The notes under the pieces were generated by a model. That model saw only the letters and a list, made by a program, of their open reading frames with translations, searched no databases and was not told the DNA's origin. DNA of 64,000 nucleotides from positions 230,642,360 to 230,706,359 of the forward strand of contig NC_084793.1 of NCBI RefSeq assembly GCF_963169125.1. The letters run 5' to 3'. Both the position numbers and the translations under genes were made by a program. The stretch's first letter is position 1. Each line of letters opens with the position of its first letter. Positions 12,419 through 22,701 of the stretch are shown here, in pieces. This DNA is from Humulus lupulus (Eukaryota; Streptophyta; Magnoliopsida; Rosales; Cannabaceae).

Positions 12419-12994
12419 TTAGATGCTTGGTGCGGACAACAGTTCGACAGGTACAATATTTAGGATGTCAGCATCCTTGGCACTCGCTAATTTGGCCAAA
12501 GCATCCGCGTTTGAGTTCTGATCGCGAGCTACTTGCTGAAGAGTATAGCTTTCAAACAGGGCCAACAAATCTTTTGCTTTATTCAAGTAGGCAACCATCT
12601 TCAGACCTCGAGCTTGATATTCCCCAGTAATTTGATTAACCACCAACTGGGAGTTACTGTATATTTCAAGCGATTTTATGTGCATGTCTCTGGCTAATCG
12701 TAAACCTGCGAGCAGAGCTTCATACTCGGCTTCGTTGTTAGAAGTCATGAAGTCGAATCTAATCGCGCAGTAAAATCGATGCCCTTCAGGCGTTATCAAA
12801 ATCACTCTGGCTCCAGCGTGATGTTCATTAGAAGAACCGTCTGTGAACAACTTCCATGAGGGAGCTTTGAGGTTCAGGCACTTCTGTCTGCTTGCTGTCA
12901 GAAGCCTAGTGAGCTCTGCAACGAAGTCGGCCAGCGCTTGTCCTTTTACTGTTGCTTGTGGTAAGTAAGAGATACCAAACTGCCCAAGTTCCAC
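12419..12994 (-). pseudogene. Element C second (archaeal-type) RNase H
   Basis: This 191-residue open piece removes RNA from RNA:DNA hybrids in other elements of this kind. It has KLFTDGSSNEHHAGA, then NNEAEYEALLAGLRLA and the late RDQNSNADALAKLAS block, giving the D-E-D-D set of archaeal-type RNase H. An extra aRNH after the ordinary RNase H is typical of the Tat lineage. It follows the RT/RNase H piece by a stop-containing gap of only about 15 bases, so it was once one polyprotein. Confidence 0.85.
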
Positions 12995-13009
12995 CGCCCA
13001 TTTTAATAA

Positions 13010-14305
13010 TCAGCCTGCGACTTCTAGCTTCTGTAGAACTTGCCATAGAGGCTGGTCAGTTAAAACTGTAATCGGTATAGCTTGGAAGTACGGCCGTAAC
13101 TTTCTGGAGGCTAAAATCAAGCAGCAGGAAAAATTTTCAATACGCAGATATCCCATTAACCTTTTGCTTACATAATACACGACATTTTGCACATTCTCCT
13201 CCTCTCTTACTAGAACAACACTAGCAGCATATTCTGTGATCGCCAAGTAGATGAATAAGGTTTCTTTATCAACCGGCTTCGATAGAATCGGTGGCTGCGA
13301 CATGTGCATCTTTAAAGCTTGAAAAGCCTGCTTGCACGCCTCCGTCCATGCAAACTTCTTGTTGCCTCTAAGTAGATTAAAAAATGGGACGCATTTGTCT
13401 GCTGATTTGGAGATAAATCTACTTAGAGAAACAATCCTTCCGGTTAAACTTTGAACATCTTTGATCTTCATTGGTGATTTCATATCGACCAGGGCTTTGA
13501 TCTTCTCGGGATTGGCCTCAATTCCTCGCGAGTTTACTATAAATCCCAAGAATTTCCCTGATCCAACTCTGAAGGAACACTTGAGGGGATTCAGCTTCAT
13601 CTGATATTTATTCAAGACGTTGAAGCACTCTTGCAAGTCCCCTATGTGTCTGTCTTCCCTTTTCGACTTAACCATCATGTCATCAACATATAATTCCATG
13701 TTTGTACCGATCATCTCCTTGAACATGTGATTGACTAGTCGCTAGTAAGTCACACTAGCATTTTTCAAACCGAAGGGCATTACTTTGTAACAGTAAAGCC
13801 CTGTGTCGGTCCGAAAGCTAGTGTGATCCTCATCAGGTGGATGCATACTAATCTGATTGTACCTGGAGTATGCATCCATGAATGACAGGATCTCATGTCC
13901 TACAGTGGCATCGATCAGCTGGTCGATCCTAGGGAGTGGGAAATAATCTTTAGGGCATGCTTTATTAAGGTTTGTGAAATCCACCCACGTTCTCCACTTG
14001 CCATTCAGCTTGGGAACTAGTACGGGATTAGAGACCCGTGATAGATAAAATGCTACCCCGATGAATCTATTGTCCTTTAGCTTCTCGACTTCTTCTTTCA
14101 GAGCTTTTGATCTATCTTTGTCGAGTAGCCTTCTTTTTTGTTGTATTGGTGGAAAACTTTTGTCTATGTTCAGGACATGGCTGATAACTGCCGGGTCTAT
14201 CCCAACCATGTATTTATGCGACCAGACAAAGACTTCTTGGTTCCTCTTTAAAAATTCCACCAGTTTTTGTTTTGTTGTTATCTTTAAGTTTTTACTGACT
14301 TTCAC
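13010..14305 (-). pseudogene. Element C reverse transcriptase and RNase H
   Basis: Two open pieces (14305-13742 and 13726-13010) share one polyprotein. The first holds the RT fingers and palm: KLNGKWRTWVDFTNLNKACPKD, then FMDAYSRYNQI and CYKVMPFGLKNA. The second starts after a stop and has the polymerase active site MELYVDDMMVKSK, the LNPLKCSF and GKFLGFIV blocks, and an RNase H domain with FIYLAITEYAASVVLV and VYYVSKRL. The YVDD aspartates are intact. The break at about 13727-13741 contains a TAG where the coding text otherwise continues, so it is a single lesion. Confidence 0.88.
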
Positions 14306-14425
14306 AACCCTAGTCGGATCTGCTTCATCGAGTTGGACCTCTTCGGGGTCCTCGATGGGTCATACTTCTTCATCACAATCTCCAAAACGAGGATCCAAAT
14401 CTCTATCCTCACTTTGGGCAACACC

Positions 14426-15157
14426 CTATTTCGTGACACAATCACCTAATTGGGCTTTCATTTCATTGGCCGTTTGCAACTCTTTTCCGGCAGTTTCCCT
14501 TGATCCACCTTTCTTTGCCTTAGATATCGAGGCGTTGTAGCACTCTCTCGCTTCTTGTTGGTTTCCCAATACGCATCCTACCCTTGCGTCGGTTGGGAAT
14601 TTCATGGCAATGTGCCATACCGAGGTTACAGCTCGCAAATCTACTAGAATAGGCCTCCCAATTACAGCATTATACTCAGAAGGACAATCAACTACTATGA
14701 AAGTAGTGAGTAATGTCCTGTTTGCAGGCGCAGTTCCTGCTGTAACTGGGAGCCTAATCGACCCTATCGGCGCGAGCCCTTCGCCACAAAAACCATATAT
14801 GGTTTGGTTGCATGGCTCCAGGTCCTTGATGAACAACTTCATCCTCTCCAGTGAAGACTTGTACAAAATGTTGACTGAGCTCCCTGTGTCAACCAACACC
14901 CTCTTAACCATCATATTGGCAATCTGGACGTCCATGACCAACAGATTTGAATGTGGGAATCGAACATGCTAGGCATCGTCTTCAGAGAAGGTAATCAACT
15001 CCTCCTCTGTTCGAGCTCTTTTAGGTGCCCGATCCTCCACACTCATCATCTCGATGTCCTGGTCGTGGCATAAGGTCCAAGCATATCTCTTCCTTACCTT
15101 CCCACTATCTCCTACAAGGAGTGGGCCACCACAGATGTTGAGTAACGTACCTGCCAC
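14426..15157 (-). pseudogene. Element C aspartic protease
   Basis: This is the retropepsin-like protease that cuts the Gag-Pol polyprotein. The 171-residue piece from 14941 contains VKRVLVDTGSSVNILYK, with the catalytic DTGSS intact, followed by the flap-like GSIRLPVTAG and the NAVIGRP region. An upstream piece (15157-14969) in a neighbouring frame is the linker after the gag zinc finger. A stop before 14941 and stops near 14410 and 14360 separate it from gag and RT. Confidence 0.85.
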
Positions 15158-15268
15158 AGGAGCTAGCTGTTAAGGTGGCGAGCGTTGGCGTGCAGGCGCT
15201 TGCTCATTGCCTCCTTGAGCCTCTTACTGGGACCCTCCTGGGGCATGTACATACCTCCTTAGGTGTCC

Positions 15269-17356
15269 CTATCTGATAAGGAACTCAATATCGTCCTTCA
15301 ACTGGTTACACTCATTGGTGTCATGTCCGTTGTTGTTGTGAAAATGACAGAATTTTGTTGTATCTCTCTTGGAGATATCCTTCCTTATAGGTGCTGATCG
15401 CTTATACAGGACATTGGCACTGGTCGCCTGGTAGACCTCTGCTCTACTCTCGACAAGGGCCGTATAGTTGGTGAATCTCGGCTCGTATCTATTGCCTTTG
15501 GGGCGTTTGTTTTCGGACGTTGATGGCTCATTGTTCCCCCTTTTTCCACCATTCTTGCCATTTCTGTTCCCGTTCCCGTTCCCGTTGCCTTTGCCGTTGC
15601 CATTGGGTTTATCTGACCCGTTGGCGGCTTTGGCGGGATCTTCCTTTGGTCCCTTATCTTTCGTAGGTGATTTCCCCTCGTTGGCAATCGCATCCTCGAG
15701 CTTGATGTATCGATTAGCTCGATCAAGAAACTCCTGGGTACTTTTTACCGCATTATTTCTCAGGCTGTTCCAGAGGGGAGAATGGCGCCTAACCCCAGTA
15801 GTTAGGGCCCTCATCGCCCACTGTTTTGGCTCCAGCAGGCGCTCGCATAAAACGCTGGACGTATTTTTTCAAGGGCTCTCCATCCTTCTGTTGTATCTCG
15901 ACCAGCTGGTTGGCCTCAGTGGGGTGTACGCGACCAACGTAGAATTTTCCGTAAAATTCTTTTACAAACATTTCCCATGATACTATACTAGCAAGAGGGA
16001 ACTTAAAGAACCACTCCTAAGTGGTGTCAGATAGGGTGGCGGGGAAGATCCTGCAGTGGGCATCATCCGACACCTTTTGAATATCCATCTGTATCTCAAA
16101 TTTGTTTACATGAGGTATTGGGTCCCTGTATCCATCGAAGTTCAGGAACACTGGCATCTTGAACTTGCTGGGGATTTCTGCCATAACAATCCTCTATGCA
16201 AACGGAGTGCCTATCCTCCAATCGTAGTCAATGTGGGATGTTGGCTCCCCACCAGCTGTTGTACCGCCTGATTCAGAGCATCAATTTGAGCCTGAACAAC
16301 GTCTGGGATCGCTGGGGTGACTGGTGCCGAAGGAGCGTAGTCATCGTGCCTCTCGCGCCTGTCGTTGAGCACATCCCTCAGGTCATCATCTCTGCACCTT
16401 TGTTCGCTAGCGCCCAGCCGATCAAAGACGTTATGTTGTCTGGGCTGTCCCCCAACATTATGGCTCGCAGGCCTATTTTCTCTCGGTGGGGGGTTTCTGT
16501 CTCCACCTCTTTCCTCATGCCTTCGACTAGCATTCCTCCTGCCAGAATCAGCCTTATTATAGTCATGTCCATCCATAAACTGCGACCGACTATGGCGTGA
16601 CCGGCTGGTCACACTATTTCCTCCTCTAGCTGGCATCTCCCGAGCATCAGGGGGAGGCCTGTGTTGGTCGGTGGGTCCCTGTGCATTATTACGCCATGGG
16701 GGGGCCCTGACTGCAGAGCCTCACTCATTGTGCCTTATGTTAGTAGAAGGATGCTGCCCCCTGCTCGGTGGATGTGGCCTATCACCCCTTGGGCGTCTAG
16801 GGCTTCGGAGAGGCTGCTCGGCCCTATTCTGCCTCTGGTGCTGGGAATTGCCACGACCAGCTTGAGAGGGTAGCTGTTGCTCAGGATCCTGAATTGGGAC
16901 ATCCTCCTGGGTAACAGGCGGTTGCTCTGGCCTTTAAGGGCTTGCTGGCTGAAGCGGAGGACTCGGATTTGAGGCTCATTGCGATGGTGCATTTGGTGGC
17001 TGATCCAGTTGAAAGGCCGACGCAGCTTGTCCTCGGGCCAACTGAATGACTGCTTCAAGAGCGGTCGTGGCATATCTCTGCCGATGGTCCATGTCCGCCT
17101 GCTGCTCATTCAGCTCCTGATGCTGACGCTCAATCTCCCTCTGCTGCAGTGCCAAAGTCTTTGCTGCATTCTCCTGATTGGCCCTTAGATTGGCCAACTC
17201 ATCCTGCAGCACACTTAGTATTGTCCTCAGCGTCTCAGAATCTATTTCTTCCTCCTCAAAATCCAAGTGTGGCTCATTTTCAGCCACATTTGGAGGAGGG
17301 GGTTGAGAGGATGCAGCGCCAACAGCTTGTCCAGCTCTCTTGGATGTCTTCGCCAT
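15269..17356 (-). pseudogene. Element C gag
   Basis: Gag forms the particle that packages element RNA. The ATG at 17356 lies about 30 bases after the PBS. The N-terminal 126 residues are a Gln/Glu-rich coiled coil (LQQREIERQHQELNEQQAD). A basic Arg-rich piece follows (16636-16211), then the retrotransposon gag core (15971-15789) and a nucleocapsid part (15814-15269) with a low-complexity GNGNGN tract and a zinc finger, CHFHNNNGHDTNEC (CCHH-like CxxHx4HxxxxC layout typical of Tat). Frame changes near 16960 and 15800 and stops around 16190 and 16020 break it into four pieces. Confidence 0.82.
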
Positions 17357-17384
17357 ATGATCTTCTTGAAGGTCTTGACTTCAA

Positions 17385-17402
17385 CTCTCAATGAAAGCAC
17401 CA
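17385..17402 (-). other. Element C primer-binding site
   Basis: On minus it reads TGGTGCTTTCATTGAGAG, separated from the 5' LTR by three bases. It is identical to the site in element D and one base away from that of A. Confidence 0.8.
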
Positions 17403-17405
17403 AAA

Positions 17406-18016
17406 TATTGACCCTTGATTTGGCCAACGACACGGAGTCAAAATAACGACAAAGAACAAAAAGGAAAACAAGAAGAGAATCAAATGAGAAGAAAGTGACA
17501 CAAGCGATTGATAGTGGTTCGACCCCAATTGGATAGTAATGACCTATGTCTACTTAGTGTTCTTATTGATATTGAATCTCAATACTGTGATAAAAAAACT
17601 AGGGTTCTCAAGTTTTACAAGCCTTGAGAGTAGTACAATTTCCGGTGAATAATCACACTATGCTTTTCTCTCTCAATCCAAAGATTAAAAGTTCAAAAAT
17701 CCCCTCCTTGAGCCCTCTCTTTCTTATTTATAGGCTCAAGGGGGTTACATGGGCTAATGAGCCTTAATTACAATTAAGATCAGCGCATCAAGGTAATAAA
17801 AGGAAATATAATGAATATAATTATTACAAGATTGCGTATCTCAAAGGAAGTAAATGGAAGTATGCGACCAGACTGGTCGCACTTAACTGCGAGACTTGAC
17901 AAACCAACAATTATCTGTTCGATGATCGAACATGATCCCTTCACTCAGAACTGCCACGTGCCAACCACACATAATAAATTCTTGCCACGTCATCAGGAGC
18001 CATTTTTAAGTAAACT
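17406..18016 (-). repeat. Element C 5' LTR
   Basis: It aligns with 4045-4652 with scattered substitutions. Its outer ends are decayed (TATTGACC for TGTTGACC; AGTAAACT for GGTCAACA), so both termini have mutated since insertion. The flanking CATTT at 18017-18021 confirms the edge. Confidence 0.9.
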
Positions 18017-18021
18017 CATTT

Positions 18022-18740
18022 GATCATTTGATTCATGCGTTATGGTTTGTCAGAATGATCAGGCTAAAAACTATTGTTTTGGTGACTCAATGATGTATAT
18101 GGCTGGGGTCATAGCTTAACGGATATGGAATCTATACATTTTTATAGATTGAATGATGGTTCCTTATTGGGTTGGCTTTTGGAACCGAAATGATTATTGA
18201 CGTCAAATTCATAATCAGATTATGAATTAACCTTCATTAGTAAAGCCAATGGTACACTAAGAATCAAGAATGATAATTTTATTCCCACTTAATTATGAAT
18301 CATCAATAAATGATTAATTTGTATGTAATGATTCTATCAATAGATACTTTATAGTTATAATAAAATACTCAGTAAATATATCTCTATGAAAAAGTGTTTT
18401 GTACTTTAGTTCGTTATATAACGCCTCTCTTTATATATAATTTTATATTAACGTGATTTAGTGAAATGCGTCCGTATAGTCACCATATACCGACGTTGAT
18501 ATAAAAAGCGCTGGCAAAAATCTTTGTGGTGAGAATTTAATTTATATATAACCTTTATTTCAATGAATTAATTTATCACAAGTATTACACAAAAATAAAT
18601 GATATGATTTTAATTAATATTTAAGCTTTTAGATATAATTATTACAGTAAAAAAACTATTTAACACAAACGAATATAGAATTTATGAAATTATAAATTTC
18701 CACCGCTAAAAAATAATGATACTATATATATATATAAATA
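18022..18740 (+). repeat. Element B LTR or leader, second part
   Basis: This continues the copia LTR after element C. It is AT-rich with no coding potential. A run around 18430-18540 (including gtcaccatataccgacg) looks like a structured LTR segment. The LTR end and PBS are not visible; the MULE interrupts it at 18741. Confidence 0.5.
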
Positions 18741-19580
18741 TAGGGAAATTTGATTAATCATACTTACATTAGCTTAATAATTAAAATTTGAACCAAAGTT
18801 AACCACCATATGATATCAATGCTCATCTTTCATTTAATACCAAAAATACCCCTCTCATAACACCTTTCCTCTCTATTCTCCCTCTTCCTCTCTACCTCTC
18901 TTCACCATACCTCTCTTCACCATACATTCTCTCTCACTCTCTCTTCACCATACGTTTTACACACAAGATTTTTATACTAAAATCTTGCAAGAAAGATACA
19001 CATTCGGACATTGTGGATTGTTTGAGGAGAAACACCAAGCTTTGTGTTATTTTTGCTCATAGTGAAGATATTAAATGGGTAAGTGATTTTCTTTGATTCT
19101 TGTTGTTGTTGGTTGCTTTTATGATTCATAATGCTGTTTATATGTTGGATCTATAGTTTGTTGGTATTTTTTGCTGTTTTTTTGGGTGAAAATCGTGTCA
19201 TGTGAAAATCTGCGTTTTCTTGGGTTCCCTGAGTTTTTTTCTAAATGCCCGATAGTGTCCGATAGAGACCCGATACAGGCACGATAGTTGTTGAGTTTCA
19301 AGGTTAGGGATGAAGGTCCGATGGCAACCCGATGGTTGCCCGATAGTTTGGTTACCCGATGGTTATAAGGGTACGATGGCTACCCGATGGTTGCCCCGAT
19401 TATTATTTTAAATCTACACATCCTTTTAAGTACGATAATGGATCGATAGTAGTCCGATATATGCCCGATAGTTATTATTAAGTTACTGCTGACCTAATAG
19501 TACGATGGTACTCGATGTTACCCGATACTTGCCCGATATTAGTGTTTTAAGTGATCAAAAAACATAAATAAAACTTTGCC
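18741..19580 (+). repeat. MULE left terminal inverted repeat
   Basis: The outer ~120 bp is nearly identical to the reverse complement of 27594-27713. Homology continues through the leader, the ATGG/GTAAGT exon-donor and the first CGAT-repeat block to about 19580. It holds a CT-rich stretch at 18861-18955 and about 80 bp (18985-19070) absent from the right copy. TIRs of MULEs bind transposase and usually carry promoters; the CT-rich leader fits a promoter-proximal role. Confidence 0.88.
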
Positions 19581-22228
19581 CGATACCGCTCGATATGGCC
19601 CGATACTGGTACGATTCCCAAACATTTGAACTAAATTTCGACATTTTGTTGCCATTTACTGATTTTTTTTCTTTGTACATGATAGGGTCAACTTTGTTCG
19701 CGTACTTAATGTATAATGGTGTTTGGGAGCGTGAAGGTAGAGATTGGGTTTTTAATGGAGCCGAAAATTTAACGTTCGAGTTGGAGAAGGACATAACTTA
19801 CTCACAACTTGTTGAACTTCTGTACTCAGAGCTGGAGGTTGACAAAGTGCAGTATGACCTGAAATTAGAAGTGAATTATAAGTACATGAAAGGGTTAATG
19901 TATCGGCCTGAACTTATAAGGAATGACAAGGGTGTAAGCTTATATTTGTCAATGCTTTTGAAGAAGCCAGATGAATTTGTTCCCCTTTTTGTGACTTTGG
20001 TGGAGAAGAATATCATTGTTGATCGTAATCCTCCACCAAGTACTGTTAAGGATACTCGTAGTGAGGTTGGGACTTATGTTCCAGAAACAAATCCGGAGGT
20101 GCTGGTAGCCACTGCTATACCTGAATCAAACCCTTTCATACCAACAGTTGACCATGTAGCACAGATGCCATTTCATGATGATTTTCCTGATTGTCCTGAC
20201 CCTGAAAATGATTTTGAGGGCAATGACGACCAAGAAACAGAGGTCCGTTCTCAAGCTTTGAGCCTGAGTCCACTGTCGTACCAAATACCGAGGCAAACAA
20301 CATGTAGAAGTAGACCCCGTAGAGAAGATCGCCAAACACCTGGTACTAGTAGTAGTCGTCCAGACGGAACAAATGATGCTAGAGAATTTAGTGATCCACT
20401 CTCTTCTTCGACATATTATAGTAAATTCAAAGCTCAGATGTTTACAAGAGAAGACATTGAGGATAATAGTCACTATATATCTATGGGTGGCACATCGGGC
20501 GAGGAGATTCATTTAGGAAAGTTTTTCAGAGACAAGGAACATTTAAAAAAGGTTGCTGGCTTGTTTGCAATGAAGAAGGGATTCGACTTTATAGTTAAGA
20601 AGTCTGGTACTGATGTTTGGTATATTACATGCAAGGATCCTGATTGTGGGTGGAGGTTAAGAGGGAAGAAGAAGCAACTTTCTAACATGTTCGAGGTGAC
20701 AGCATTTGAAAATGTACACACATGTTCCCTCGATGTTCGAAAAAAAGATAACCGTCAAGCATCACCTTTGGTAGTTGCCGAACTGATCAAGGATAAATTC
20801 TCAGTTAACGGTTCAGATTATTTAGCCTCCAAAATAAGAGAAGATATGAAGAATTCTTTCGGGATCGAAATGAGTTATGAGAAGGCTTGGAGATGCAGAG
20901 AGAAAGCACTCCACATAGTTAGGGGTACGCCTGAAGCTTCATATTCGAAGTTACCTGGGTACTTGCACATGCTGCGGTTGAACAATCCCGATTCCATTAC
21001 TGATTTCAAGGTAGACGAGGGTCGCTTCAAGTATTGCTTTTTTTCTCTGGGTGCTTGTAGGCGGGGATTCAAGTTTTGTCGACCTGTTATATGTATTGAT
21101 GGGTCCTTCTTGAAAACTAGGTATGGTGGCCAAATGTTGTGTGCCGTGGCATTGGATTCAGACAGCCACATATTTCCGATTGCTTTCGCAATGGTTGACA
21201 GTGAGAACCACGACTCTTGGACCTATTTCATGAGGAAGTTGAAACAAGCGATTGGTGATGTTGAGAACTTAGCATTCGTATCGGATAGGCATCAAAGCAT
21301 TGTTCATGCTTTGGAACTTGTCTTCCCTGATGCACCCCATGGCGCATGCTACCACCACATTATTATGAACGTGGCTAGCAAGTTCAAGACTGATTGCTTC
21401 ACGGATCATATTTACAGTTGTGCATACTCGTATAAGAAGACAGATTTTGAAAGAGAATTTGAAAAGATAAAAGCAATGGATGTTCGAGTTGCACTATATC
21501 TTGAGGGCATTGGATTTGAAAGATGGGTTCGTGCGTACTTTCCAGGGGACCGTTACAATGTAATGACAAGTAATTGGGCTGAAAGTTTCAACAGCAAAAC
21601 TAAGGACGCAAGAGCCTTCCCGATCACTGCTTTTGTTGAATTCATCAGGTTTACTATTCAAACATGGTTTGCTACTCGAAAGGAAAACGCTGAAAAGTGT
21701 AGCACGACTCTATCACCAGTTATGGAGGGGGCCTTGTCATGTCAATTTGAGAAATCTCGGTTCTTAAGCGTCGACAGAGCTGGACCTTATACATTTAATG
21801 TCCACCCCGGAGGAACAGTTCAGAGCGGTGGTATAGTTGATTTGGAGGCACGACAATGCAGTTGCGGCCTTTTCCAAATCATGAAGATTCCTTGTCCACA
21901 TGCATGTGCTGCTGCTCAAGAACGAAATATTAGCATGTACGCATTGTGCTCTCAATATTACACAAGAGAGAGTTGGAAGAGCACATATGAGGGGACAATT
22001 ATGCCAGTTGGTGATGAGGATGATTGGGAATTGCCTGAAGACATTAAGAACATCCAAGTTGGAGTACCGATTGAGAAGAAACCTGTAGGCCGACCGAAGA
22101 AGCAAAAGGTCGGACGAATTAGGAAAAATCGATATCCTTCTAATGGAGACAAGGTTGTGATACAACGATGTTGTAGCAAGTGTGGTGGTAAAGGGCACAA
22201 CAAAGCGTCTTGCAAGTACCGAGGTTAA
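19075..22228 (+). CDS. MULE transposase (MuDR family), two exons
   Basis: This enzyme excises and inserts the MULE. I place the start at ATGG (19075-19078), followed by the donor GTAAGT; the acceptor at 19685 rejoins the open frame exactly (phase 1), giving 848 residues. The unspliced alternative ATG at 19595 lies in the CGAT repeats and is less likely. In order: a PB1-like N-terminal region (about 5-105), an acidic/Ser-rich linker, the MuDR DNA-binding region (about 270-370, with CKDPDCGWRLRGKK), the MULE DDE domain (Asp in CIDGSFLK at 21098-21100 and Asp in VSDRHQSI at 21284-21286), a SWIM zinc finger (CSCGLFQIMKIPCPH, about 21855-21912) and a C-terminal zinc knuckle (CSKCGGKGHNKASC). There are no internal stops. 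It faces the Ulp1-like gene tail to tail. Confidence 0.9.
19247..19620 (+). repeat. CCGATAG/CCCGATGG repeat block 1 (transposase first intron)
   Basis: Degenerate words such as cccgatgg, ccgatag and tacgatgg recur every 10-25 bp, all in plus orientation. The block fills most of the first intron of the transposase and lies inside the left TIR. Confidence 0.85.
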
Positions 22229-22701
22229 CTTGTTTTGTTTGTATTCTAGTTGACCTATTATGTTTTATTTCTGCTTGAACTAGTAATATTTGTTATGTGC
22301 TGGATTTTGCAGGTTTTTTTCTATTTTTTTCTCCATTATGAAACTCTTAAATATGTAATAATCCAGTGTTGGTTCGATAGTGCACGATGCCGGTACGACA
22401 ATGCACGATATTGTTTGTTGTAGGATTATTTAAATGTATCTTACAATATGGTACGACGTTGCTCGATGTAGTACGATAGTTAATGTACGACATTAGGGTA
22501 CGATAATGTACGATATTGGTCCGATAATGGTACGATGGTATGGTTTCAGGACTGTTCGTGAAATTTGTGAGGCAAGTGAGGCTACGATAGAGTACAATAG
22601 TGATCGATGATAGTACGATGCAAAGATTAAGCACATTAAAATGTAGTAATTACAAAAAGAGCAATCAAAAAAATTATACAATTCAAAAAAATTAAGACCG
22701 T
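22229..22701. repeat. Gene-end spacer of the MULE with repeat block 2 (22370-22620)
   Basis: After the transposase stop, words of the type ggtacgatag and gcacgat recur in plus orientation until about 22620. Orientation flips to atcgtacc in the Ulp1-like gene. The spacer separates two convergent stop codons and should hold both 3' ends. Confidence 0.8.

Larger units (their letters stand above)
4045..18016 (-). mobile_element. Element C: complete Tat-type gypsy element, gag-pol on minus
   Basis: Two LTRs of 608 and 611 bp bound it. The left is TGTTGACC...GGTCAACA; the right has decayed ends (TATTGACC...AGTAAACT). The 5-bp target duplication CATTT (4040-4044, 18017-18021) marks a genuine insertion. 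On the minus strand the order is 5' LTR, PBS, gag, protease, RT, RNase H, a second archaeal-type RNase H, integrase, then a long region holding an antisense gene, PPT and 3' LTR. This architecture fits the Tat lineage. A 2.2-kb solo LTR is nested inside. Frameshifts and stops in gag-pol make it non-autonomous now. Confidence 0.9.

Noticed and set aside
14061..14540. 159-codon plus-strand frame opposite element C protease and RT
   Set aside because: It mirrors conserved pol sequence on the other strand and has no features of the true antisense gene.
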